NCBI GenBank assembly: GCA_010671965.1
Contig: JAAHIC010000075.1
Location: 1-11,394 of the forward strand
Direction of reading: 5' to 3'
Source of the DNA: Leptolyngbya sp. SIO4C5
GTDB taxonomy: Bacteria; Cyanobacteriota; Cyanobacteriia; Phormidesmidales; Phormidesmidaceae
DNA: 11,394 bases
Shown piece after piece: positions 1 through 6,337 of the stretch. A model generated the notes under the pieces. The model was not told the DNA's origin. It saw nothing but the letters and a program-made list of their open reading frames with translations, and made no database searches. The position numbers were made by a program, and so were the translations under genes. How positions within the stretch are numbered: the stretch's first letter is position 1; every line of letters starts with the position of its first letter.

Positions 1-2108
1 TTGCTTGCAGCAGGCAATTGCCGCTGCAAGCAACCGGCAAAATTGTCAATGCCCGTTCGCGTATTAGGATGATCTGGCCCCAGCACTTGCAGCCAGACAC
101 TAACCGCCTGAGCATAGAGCGGCTCGGCCTCTGGGTAGCGGCCCATTACATAATAGAGACCGGCTAAATTATTCAAGCTTGAGGCAGTGTTGGGATGCTC
201 GGCTCCGAGCTGGGCTTCGCTGATTTCGAGCGATCGCCGATAGAGCGGCTCGGCCTCTGGGTAGCGGCCCATCGATTCATAGAGACCGGCTAAATTATTC
301 AAGCTTGAGGCAGTGTCAGGATGCTCGGCTCCGAGCTGGGCTTCGTAGATTTTGAGCGATCGCCGATAGAGCGGCTCGGCCTCTGGGTAGCGGCCCATCG
401 ATTCATAGAGACCGGCTAAATTATTCAAGCTTGAGGCAGTGTTGGGATGCTCGGCTCCGAGCTGGGCTTCGTAGATTTTGAGCGATCGCCGATAGAGCAG
501 CTCGGCCTCTGAGTAGCGGCCCATCGATTCATAGAGACCGGCTAAATTATTCAAGCTTGTGGCAGTGTGAGGATGCTCGGCTCCGAGCTGGACTTCTATG
601 ATTTCGAGCGATCGCTGATAGAGCGGCTCGGCCTCTGGGTAGCGGCCCATCGATTCATAGAGCAAGGCTAAATTGTTCAAGCTTGTGGCAGTGGCAGGAT
701 GCTCGGCTCCGAGCTGGGCTTCGCTGATTTCGAGCGATCGCCGATAGAGCGGCTCGGCCTCTGAGTAGCGACCCATCGATTCATAGAGACCGGCTAAATT
801 ATTCAAGCTTGAGGCAGTGTCAGGATGCTCGGCTCCGAAGCGCTGTTCGGTCATAGCGAGACAGGCTTGATAGGCATCTTCAGCTTCAGGCCAGAGGCTT
901 TGCCCCCGATAAAACCGGGCTAAACCTATGTAGGGCCAAACGGCATCGGTGTCGGTAATCAGGTGAGTCAGAAATTGAGCAACCAGGGCCATGTGCGGGA
1001 TGGCGTCCTTGACCTGGGCTTGAATGCTGACAGTGATAGTTGGGGGTATCTGCTTGGCAATGGCGGTGAGTCCATTAGCCACCCTGGTTTGCAGCGCCGT
1101 CTTTTGTGCGGCTAGCTCAGTCTCTAGCTTTTCGCGGATAAATTCGCGTACTAGCTGATGTAGCTGATAGGCTCCTGTCGCTGCTGTCCCCTGCACCAAG
1201 CTGCGATGCACTAGCTCTGCGTCTAGCGCGGTTTCTAGATCTTCCTCATCCCAGTCGGGCAGCGCCCCGACGATCAGGCTAGCTGGGATTGGGGCTGGGG
1301 CAAACAGGCTCAGCAGCCCGGCGACGGTTTTGGCTGTTGGCTCTAAGTCTTGCCAGCTCAGCTCAAAAGCTGCGTGTAGCGTCAGCTCATAGGCCATCTC
1401 AGCCGGTCGCTGCTGAAACGCCCTCACCTGCAGACGTTTCTCCTCTAGCCGCTGCTGCATGCGAGCTAGGCTGAGGCTAGCGTGCAGCGCCAGATAGCGG
1501 CCTATCAGCTCTATGCCCAAGGGCAGCCGCCCCACCCACTCACACAGAGCACTGGCGGCATCAAGCTCTGCCTGCACCCGTGCCGCATGGCCTATCAGCC
1601 GGGTCAACAGCTCTAGCGCCTCTGCCGCCGACAGCACGCCCAAATCTAAGCGATCTACGGGCTGACCAAACTGCTGCCGCGACGTCATCAACACCCGCAG
1701 GTTGGGGTCGGCGTCCCCCGGCAGCAGATCTCTCACGTCTGCGTAAGTCTGCACATCGTCTAGCAACAGCAGCCGCTCTCCGGCAAATGTCTGCCGCCAG
1801 CGGTCATAGCACCACTGCACCCGCTGCGGGTCGCTGGTGAGGTTATCGGGCAGCTCCCAGCCAAAGAAGGCTGCGGCACTCACCATCTGGCTAACCAAGC
1901 TCTGCTGCCGCAGCCTCAGGTACCAGCGTCCCCCCGGATAGGTGTCTGATTTGCGCCGCACATATTCTTGGGCCAGCGCCGTTTTGCCAAGGCCACCCAT
2001 CCCGGCAATAGCGGTGATCGCCACCTGCTCAGAGGTTTGCAGCTTTGCGTGCAGCGTGTCTAGCTCAGCCTGCCGCCCAACAAACTGGGTGACAATCAGG
2101 TTCTCCAA
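1..2108 (-). CDS. NB-ARC (STAND) ATPase with C-terminal TPR repeats, partial at left edge
   Basis: This is a STAND-class signalling ATPase, a nucleotide switch coupled to a repeat sensor. Translation shows FVGRQAEL, then Walker A GMGGLGKT (about 2003-1980), Walker B LLLLDDV (about 1772-1752), a sensor-like VLMTSR (near 1690) and a GLPLA-like RLPLGIELIG (near 1520). A helical/winged-helix region follows, then kinesin-light-chain-type TPRs of 42 residues from about 930 to the edge. The last repeat (LGPDHPNT) diverges, so the C-terminus is probably just outside. The frame stays open from 1 to 2159, immediately after a TAG at 2160-2162, and is the same frame as the upstream 159-codon ORF. The start given is TTG at 2108, the only conventional start codon before the P-loop that keeps the NB-ARC intact; no Shine-Dalgarno precedes it, so the start is uncertain. 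NB-ARC/TPR identity is secure. A role in defence or regulation is inference. Confidence 0.88.
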   Translation of the reverse strand, partial: MENLIVTQFVGRQAELDTLHAKLQTSEQVAITAIAGMGGLGKTALAQEYVRRKSDTYPGGRWYLRLRQQSLVSQMVSAAAFFGWELPDNLTSDPQRVQWCYDRWRQTFAGERLLLLDDVQTYADVRDLLPGDADPNLRVLMTSRQQFGQPVDRLDLGVLSAAEALELLTRLIGHAARVQAELDAASALCEWVGRLPLGIELIGRYLALHASLSLARMQQRLEEKRLQVRAFQQRPAEMAYELTLHAAFELSWQDLEPTAKTVAGLLSLFAPAPIPASLIVGALPDWDEEDLETALDAELVHRSLVQGTAATGAYQLHQLVREFIREKLETELAAQKTALQTRVANGLTAIAKQIPPTITVSIQAQVKDAIPHMALVAQFLTHLITDTDAVWPYIGLARFYRGQSLWPEAEDAYQACLAMTEQRFGAEHPDTASSLNNLAGLYESMGRYSEAEPLYRRSLEISEAQLGAEHPATATSLNNLALLYESMGRYPEAEPLYQRSLEIIEVQLGAEHPHTATSLNNLAGLYESMGRYSEAELLYRRSLKIYEAQLGAEHPNTASSLNNLAGLYESMGRYPEAEPLYRRSLKIYEAQLGAEHPDTASSLNNLAGLYESMGRYPEAEPLYRRSLEISEAQLGAEHPNTASSLNNLAGLYYVMGRYPEAEPLYAQAVSVWLQVLGPDHPNTRTGIDNFAGCLQRQLPAAS
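121..876 (-). repeat. Six tandem 126-bp TPR-coding repeats
   Basis: The unit begins at 121, 247, 373, 499, 625 and 751, an exact 126-bp period equal to 42 codons. Each encodes a variant of SLNNLAGLYESMGRY followed by EAEPLYRRSLEI and AQLGAEHP. Units differ by few substitutions, mainly Ser/Pro after MGRY, Glu/Lys in SL(E/K)I, and the residue after HP. The sixth unit decays from about 838 onward, and a divergent copy continues below 120. No unit contains an indel. This degree of DNA identity suggests recent duplication or gene conversion. Confidence 0.93.
230..741. repeat. HIP1 octamers phased with the TPR repeats
   Basis: GCGATCGC occurs at 230, 356, 482, 608 and 734, once per 126-bp TPR unit and at the same codon position. 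HIP1 also occurs at many other places in the window, for example 2657, 3324, 3819, 4040 and 4110. It is a known overrepresented palindrome in cyanobacterial genomes and is the main sign of the host phylum here. Confidence 0.9.
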
Positions 2109-2159
2109 TCCATAGTCTGGGGTGCTTGGCTTTGGCGGTGCCTCTCCCGCCGACTGCAG

Positions 2160-2162
2160 CTA
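2160..2162 (-). other. In-frame TAG between effector-like module and NB-ARC domain
   Basis: The codons read ATT ACC TAT TAG CTG CAG TCG. The frame before the TAG encodes the N-terminal module. The frame after it reads through a proline-rich linker (APPKPSTPDYG) into FVGRQ and the P-loop without any shift. I confirmed the frame at several points from 2159 to the left edge. A single C-to-T change from CAG (Gln) would create this TAG. It lies in a linker, not inside a folded domain. Confidence 0.85.
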
Positions 2163-2639
2163 ATAGGTAATGTTAATCGGTGAGTTGTGGACGCCTTGAA
2201 TGATCGGGCCTTGAGAGTCGTTGTTCTGAAAGCCCTCCCCGCCAAAGACCTGCTGCACGTTCTTACCCGTGACATCTTCCATCTTCACAATCACCTGATG
2301 CAGCTCACCGGTCAGTTCCTTTACCTGTGCAGCAAACGGATCGTTGGGCTCAGGGGTCTTGGCCAGCTCAGTTTCTAGATAGCCCTGCAAAACTTCTAGG
2401 TCAGCTTTAGATCCCTTCGCTGCCAACTCTAGGCGCTGATCTACTCCCGGCTTGCCCTTAAAGCAGCGCTGCCACACCAGCTGGCCCAGCTGCTGCACCG
2501 TTTCTTGCACCTTGGTCACTGCCGCCTCGCCCAGCTGAGCCGCCGTTGCTTCCAGCTTTTTGCCCGCTCCCTCATAGAACTTATCCAGCACAATCTGAGC
2601 AATTACCGTCGCCGCTGCCAAAGAGAGAGGTTCTAGCAT
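2160..2639 (-). CDS. N-terminal effector-like module of a STAND protein (separate ORF or interrupted gene)
   Basis: This 159-residue ORF begins with a hydrophobic, Ala-rich helix (residues 1-20), followed by amphipathic, probably helical sequence to about residue 120. A Gly/Asn-rich tail (about 130-159) contains QGPIIQGV and ends HNSPINITY. I know similar helical modules with an IN-type tail at the N-termini of cyanobacterial NB-ARC, TPR and related STAND proteins, where they sit in the effector position; this is recall, not a search. I see no nuclease, TIR, caspase or protease motif. It ends at TAG 2160-2162, and the same frame continues directly into the NB-ARC. It is therefore probably the first domain of one long protein, now broken or translated in two parts. 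An in-frame TAA just upstream excludes a longer start. AGGAG lies unusually far, about 25 nt, from the ATG. Confidence 0.65.
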   Translation of the reverse strand: MLEPLSLAAATVIAQIVLDKFYEGAGKKLEATAAQLGEAAVTKVQETVQQLGQLVWQRCFKGKPGVDQRLELAAKGSKADLEVLQGYLETELAKTPEPNDPFAAQVKELTGELHQVIVKMEDVTGKNVQQVFGGEGFQNNDSQGPIIQGVHNSPINITY

Positions 2640-2671
2640 AGGAGTTCTGATTTAATGCGATCGCTACTCCT
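2640..2671 (-). promoter_or_regulatory. Possible leader hairpin covering a distant Shine-Dalgarno-like site
   Basis: In the transcript of the 159-codon ORF, AGGAGT (2671-2666) is exactly complementary to ACTCCT (2645-2640), which touches the ATG at 2639. The loop is 20 nt and contains a HIP1 palindrome. The hairpin would pair the only AGGAG in the leader. The complementarity is directly visible; any effect on translation is inference, and a 6-bp stem can occur by chance. Confidence 0.3.
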
Positions 2672-2762
2672 TTTTACCCCTTCTATTAGGCCACTGTCCG
2701 CAAAGTGAAGAATTTTCCCACTATTAAGTCAGTAAATGAGCTTAGCTGACCGTTAAACCTAC

Positions 2763-2792
2763 CGCTGATTTCGACTTCGCTGATTTCGACTT
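2763..2792. repeat. Two tandem copies of a 15-bp unit
   Basis: The unit CGCTGATTTCGACTT occurs at 2763-2777 and again, identically, at 2778-2792. A third partial copy (CGCT) starts at 2793. The second copy overlaps the left arm of the neighbouring inverted repeat, so the duplication probably arose within that element. Confidence 0.85.
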
Positions 2793-2850
2793 CGCTCAAT
2801 CAGCTAGGGGGCTGGCTGGGCATAAAACCGAGGGTTGAGCGGAGTCGAAA
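2784..2850. repeat. Inverted repeat, candidate dispersed intergenic element
   Basis: The left arm TTTCGACTTCGCTCAATC (2784-2801) matches the reverse complement of the right arm GGTTGAGCGGAGTCGAAA (2833-2850) at 16 of 18 positions, with a 31-nt spacer. Arms of the type GTTGAGC-G-AGTCGAAA are, as I recall, common in short dispersed palindromic repeats of cyanobacteria and other bacteria. No T-tract follows either arm, so it does not look like a standard intrinsic terminator. Confidence 0.7.
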
Positions 2851-2993
2851 CCCGTCCGCCAGTAACGTTGCAGATTCGAGTTTCATTCCGAGGAGGGGAT
2901 TTGCGGCTCGACAGGGTAGTAAAGAGCGATGACTTGCTTCGGCGTCTAGTCTTTACCGATTCTGCGTGGGCAATAGCTTTTTGCCTTGAGGTA

Positions 2994-3065
2994 AGCGGAT
3001 GATGGGACTCGAACCCACGACATTCAGCTTGGGAAGCTGACGTTCTACCACTGAACTACATCCGC
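2994..3065 (-). tRNA. tRNA-Gly (anticodon CCC)
   Basis: The 72-nt minus-strand sequence folds as a full cloverleaf. The 7-bp acceptor stem is GCGGATG/CATCCGC, the D arm is GTTC-AGTGGTA-GAAC, and the anticodon arm is TCAGC-TTCCCAA-GCTGA with CCC at positions 34-36. The T arm is GTGGG-TTCGAGT-CCCAT and the discriminator base is T. CCA is not encoded. This decodes GGG, with the discriminator expected for bacterial tRNA-Gly. It lies 68 nt downstream of the RND pump gene on the same strand, so it could be reached by readthrough or use its own promoter. Confidence 0.96.
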
Positions 3066-3084
3066 ATAGCGGGGCAGAAAGATC

Positions 3085-3098
3085 GATATTGCAATATC
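3085..3098. repeat. Perfect 14-bp palindrome upstream of tRNA-Gly
   Basis: GATATTGCAATATC is fully self-complementary and lies between the pump gene stop and the tRNA 5' end. It could be a protein-binding site or part of a weak hairpin; no T-run follows. The role is unknown. Confidence 0.5.
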
Positions 3099-3124
3099 AT
3101 CCCTATTTCCGCCAAGCTCCAACC

Positions 3125-3130
3125 ATTATA
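3125..3130 (-). promoter_or_regulatory. Candidate -10 box for tRNA-Gly
   Basis: A perfect TATAAT on the minus strand lies about 60 nt upstream of the tRNA 5' end, just after the pump gene stop codon. No good -35 hexamer is found at the usual spacing (the sequence there is GCTATC), so the call is weak. Confidence 0.3.
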
Positions 3131-3133
3131 GAG

Positions 3134-6100
3134 CTACTTACCCACCGGATAGCGAGTTTCTGAGGGTTCTTTAGACATTTGAGCGGCAGTGCCTTTGCCG
3201 TCAATATCCGTAATCCGGCTTAAGAATTGACTAATGCGATTTTGCAAGCTGTCGATGTAGGTAAAGAAGACCGGCACCACCACCAGCGTCAGCAGGGTTG
3301 AAAGGGTAAAGCCGCCAATCACCGCGATCGCCATCGGACTGCGCGTTTCTCCCCCGGCCCCTAGCTCCAGGGCAATCGGCACCATGCCTGCCACCGTCGA
3401 GATCGAGGTCATCAAAATGGGGCGTAGCCGAGTTAGGCCCGCCTCCATAACCGCTTGCCGTCTCGACTTACCTTGTTGCCGCGCCATCAGCGCATAGTCC
3501 ACCAGCAAAATTGAATTCTTCGTGACTAGGCCCATCAGCAGCACGATACCAATCAGCGCAAACAGTCCCAGCGGTTTCTGAGCAATTAGCAGTCCCAGAA
3601 AAGCACCGCCAATGGACAGCGGCAGAGCCATCATCACCGCAAAGGGATAGAGGAAGCTGTTATAAAGCAAAATCAGCACTGCAAAAATCATCAGCACTGC
3701 CGTTCCCAGGGCTAAGCCGAAGCGGCTGAATACATCTCGCATAATCTCAGCATCCCCAGATGGCTCCTGGGTCACTGCTGGCGGCAGATTTTGCAGCGTC
3801 GGTAGCTGATTGACCTGAGCGATCGCTTCTCCCAGCGTCACCCCTTGCAGATTGCCGCCGATGCTCACCTGACGGGCGCGATCGAAGCGGCTGATTTCCG
3901 CCGGGCCACTACCAAATTTAATCTCAGCCACGGCTGACAGCGGCACGAGCTGACCGGACTGACTAGGGACTTTGAGATTTTCTAGGGTTGTCAAATCTGA
4001 GCGAAATTCAGGGGCGAGGCGAACACGGATGGGAATTTGGCGATCGCCCAGATCGAAGTCTGCCAGGTTAGAGTCCGTATCGCCCAGGGTGGCGAGGGAG
4101 GCAGTGCGGGCGATCGCCTGTACCGATACGCCTAGATCGGCTGCCTGCTGCGGATTAGGCATGACGAGGATTTCCGGCTGTACTAGGCTGGCGCTGGAGT
4201 TGACATCGACCAGACCGGGGACTTGGCGCATCTCTTGGGTGAGCGATCGCGCCGCCTGTTCCAACAAAGCTGGATCTTCACTCTTCAGTACAATAGTCAG
4301 GTCTTTGCCATCCCCGGAGGCTCCCTGACTGCGAAAGCTAATCCGCGCGCCCGGTATCTGCTGAAAGAACTGACGTGCCTGCTGGCGAAATTCGTCTTGG
4401 GTAATGGTGCGATCGGGATCGAGTCGCACAAACAGCTCGGCCCCTTCCACCCCGTAGCTACCGCCCTCGCGAGACAGCACGCTCTCCACGGCTGGCTGAT
4501 CCGCTAGCTGCTCGGACAGGCGGCGGGTCACGGCTTGGGTGTCGGCCAGGGTCGCCCCCGGCGGCAGCTCTACCGCCACTGTCACCAAGTCAGTATCGCC
4601 AGCCGTAAACAGGTTAGTCGGCAGCAGCGGCACCAGCATCAAGCTGCCAACAAAAAAGAGTAGGGCCAAGGCTAACGTCACCAACCGGTGACGCAGCGCC
4701 GCCCCCAGCAGGCGACGATAGGGATAGAGTCCGGGTTTTTGGGGCGGCAGGGCTACAGCGGAGTGGCCATTGCCGTTGCCATTGCTGTGACCGTTGCCAT
4801 TGCCGTGATAACCATTGGCCTCATTATGTTTATCAGTAAGTGCCACGCCTGACTGAGCCGGTTTGGGCTTGAGCAGATAGGCCGCCATCATTGGCGTCAT
4901 CAGCCGCGCTACCAGCGTGGAAAACATGGTCGCGACGGCCACCGTCACCCCAAAGGGCTGAAAGAACTGTCCCGGAATTCCGCCCATAAAGGCGACGGGA
5001 ATAAAAACGGCGACGATAGTGGCCGTCGTAGTGATCACCGCCAGTCCGACCTCAGCCGTTGAGTCTAGGGCTGCCCGATAGGGGCGCTTACCCATACGGA
5101 TATGACGCTCAACGTTTTCAATCTCGACGATGGCATCGTCAACCAGGTTGCCCACGGCCAGCGTCAGCGCCAGCAGCGACATACTGTTGAGCGTGTAGCC
5201 TAGGGCCTGAATGACCAAAAACGTGGGGATGATCGAGAGCGGCAGGGCCAAGGCGGTAATCAGCGTTGCTCGCCAGTCTTTGAGAAAAATACCGACTACT
5301 ACCACCGCTAGCACACAGCCCAGTATCAGTGCATCAATAGAGGCCCGATAGGAATCGCGAATATCCGTAGCGCGGGTGAAGATGAGCTGAAAGCCAATGT
5401 CCTCTGGCAGGGTTTCGTCTAGCTCAGCGATCGCTTCCGTAACCGCCTCCTCTACCGTCACCAGGACGCTGCCGGTACTGCGAAAGACCGAAAACGTCAC
5501 CGTTGGCTGATTGTTCAAGAAAGCCGACTGCCGCACCTCGGCGAAGTCATCCTCAACGCGGCCTAAGCTTTCCAGCGGTACCGTGTTGCCATCGGGCAGG
5601 ACAACCGGAAACTCCGCGATCGCCTCCACTGTGGCCGCACTGCCCAGAGTCCGCACCCCCTGCTCCTGTCCGGCAATATCTGTGCGACCACCGGGCAGAT
5701 CAATATTGAAGCCGCGAATCTGATCGTTAACCTGGGTAGCGGTAATGCCTAAAGCATTGAGGCGGCTGGGATTGAGATCGACGCGAATTTCTCGATCTAC
5801 GCCGCCGCTGCGCTCTACCTGAGCTACCCCCGGCACCGCCAGTAAAGCGCGGCTGATCTGCCGATCCACCAGTTCGCTCAGCTCCTCCACCGATCGCTGG
5901 GAGGAACTTACCGTATAGCTAAGAATTGGCCCGCCTTCAAACTCCAGCCGCCGCACGTTCGGCTCTTGCGCATCCTGGGGCAGGTCTTGACGAATGCGGG
6001 CGATCGCGTCGCGGACATCGTTAGTGGCGCGATCAATATCAGTGCCCAGCACAAAGCTCACCACCGTTGTCGAACTGCCATCGTTAACGGTGGAATTGAT

Positions 6101-6337
6101 GTCCTCAATATTGCCCAGTCCGGCGACGGCGTCTTCTACCTTCTTAGTGACCTGGGTTTCTAGTTCCTCTGGCCCCGCGCCTCGCTGCGTCACCGTCACT
6201 CGCACCGCTGGAATGTCAATGTTGGGGTTAGCGTCAACCCCCAGTTGACCAAAGCTGACTAAACCAGCGATTGTCAGCACCAGAAAAAGGACAATCGTGG
6301 GAATGGGATTGCGGATAGACCAGCCGGAGAGATTCAT
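3134..6337 (-). CDS. RND-family (AcrB/HAE1-like) multidrug efflux pump, inner-membrane subunit
   Basis: This 1067-residue protein is a proton-driven exporter subunit, close to the roughly 1050 residues of AcrB. It opens with the typical MNLSGWSIRNPIPTIVLF and first membrane helix, followed by a large periplasmic porter domain. TM4 contains NLVDDAIVEIENVERH with the proton-relay pair D400-D401, and TM10 contains TKNSILLVDYAL with K940, so the three residues matching AcrB D407, D408 and K940 are all present. A second periplasmic domain begins after TM7. The loop between the two halves (about residues 500-525) carries an unusual His/Gly/Asn-rich run. The ATG overlaps the adaptor stop codon as ATGA (6334-6337), implying translational coupling. 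Substrates cannot be inferred. An outer-membrane channel must be encoded elsewhere. Confidence 0.97.
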   Translation of the reverse strand: MNLSGWSIRNPIPTIVLFLVLTIAGLVSFGQLGVDANPNIDIPAVRVTVTQRGAGPEELETQVTKKVEDAVAGLGNIEDINSTVNDGSSTTVVSFVLGTDIDRATNDVRDAIARIRQDLPQDAQEPNVRRLEFEGGPILSYTVSSSQRSVEELSELVDRQISRALLAVPGVAQVERSGGVDREIRVDLNPSRLNALGITATQVNDQIRGFNIDLPGGRTDIAGQEQGVRTLGSAATVEAIAEFPVVLPDGNTVPLESLGRVEDDFAEVRQSAFLNNQPTVTFSVFRSTGSVLVTVEEAVTEAIAELDETLPEDIGFQLIFTRATDIRDSYRASIDALILGCVLAVVVVGIFLKDWRATLITALALPLSIIPTFLVIQALGYTLNSMSLLALTLAVGNLVDDAIVEIENVERHIRMGKRPYRAALDSTAEVGLAVITTTATIVAVFIPVAFMGGIPGQFFQPFGVTVAVATMFSTLVARLMTPMMAAYLLKPKPAQSGVALTDKHNEANGYHGNGNGHSNGNGNGHSAVALPPQKPGLYPYRRLLGAALRHRLVTLALALLFFVGSLMLVPLLPTNLFTAGDTDLVTVAVELPPGATLADTQAVTRRLSEQLADQPAVESVLSREGGSYGVEGAELFVRLDPDRTITQDEFRQQARQFFQQIPGARISFRSQGASGDGKDLTIVLKSEDPALLEQAARSLTQEMRQVPGLVDVNSSASLVQPEILVMPNPQQAADLGVSVQAIARTASLATLGDTDSNLADFDLGDRQIPIRVRLAPEFRSDLTTLENLKVPSQSGQLVPLSAVAEIKFGSGPAEISRFDRARQVSIGGNLQGVTLGEAIAQVNQLPTLQNLPPAVTQEPSGDAEIMRDVFSRFGLALGTAVLMIFAVLILLYNSFLYPFAVMMALPLSIGGAFLGLLIAQKPLGLFALIGIVLLMGLVTKNSILLVDYALMARQQGKSRRQAVMEAGLTRLRPILMTSISTVAGMVPIALELGAGGETRSPMAIAVIGGFTLSTLLTLVVVPVFFTYIDSLQNRISQFLSRITDIDGKGTAAQMSKEPSETRYPVGK

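Larger units (their letters stand above)
2640..2993. other. Intergenic region between STAND locus and tRNA-Gly
   Basis: I see no convincing gene in this 354-nt stretch. It holds the leader hairpin, a 15-bp tandem repeat at 2763-2792, an inverted repeat at 2784-2850 and a small GGCAA/TTGCC stem-loop near 2970-2985 without a T-run. A promoter for the STAND locus is presumably here, but I could not identify a good -35/-10 pair. Confidence 0.7.

Noticed and set aside
121..876. CRISPR array suggested by regularly spaced repeats
   Set aside because: The 126-bp period is a multiple of three, the units are contiguous with no unique spacers, and they translate to canonical TPRs in the NB-ARC frame.
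1289..1840. Two plus-strand ORFs opposite the NB-ARC gene
   Set aside because: They are antisense to a well-supported NB-ARC coding frame and their translations are low-complexity, without domain-like sequence.
2677..2710. TTCACT/TAATAG as a promoter for the STAND locus
   Set aside because: The 15-base spacing is short and both hexamers match weakly.
2870..2892. GATTCGAGTTTC resembling a tRNA T-arm, as a possible tRNA fragment or att site
   Set aside because: Only a short T-loop-like match is present, with no acceptor-stem sequence and no direct match to the tRNA-Gly 3' end.
2968..2986. GGCAA/TTGCC stem-loop downstream of tRNA-Gly as an intrinsic terminator
   Set aside because: The stem is only about 5-6 bp and no T-run follows on the tRNA strand.
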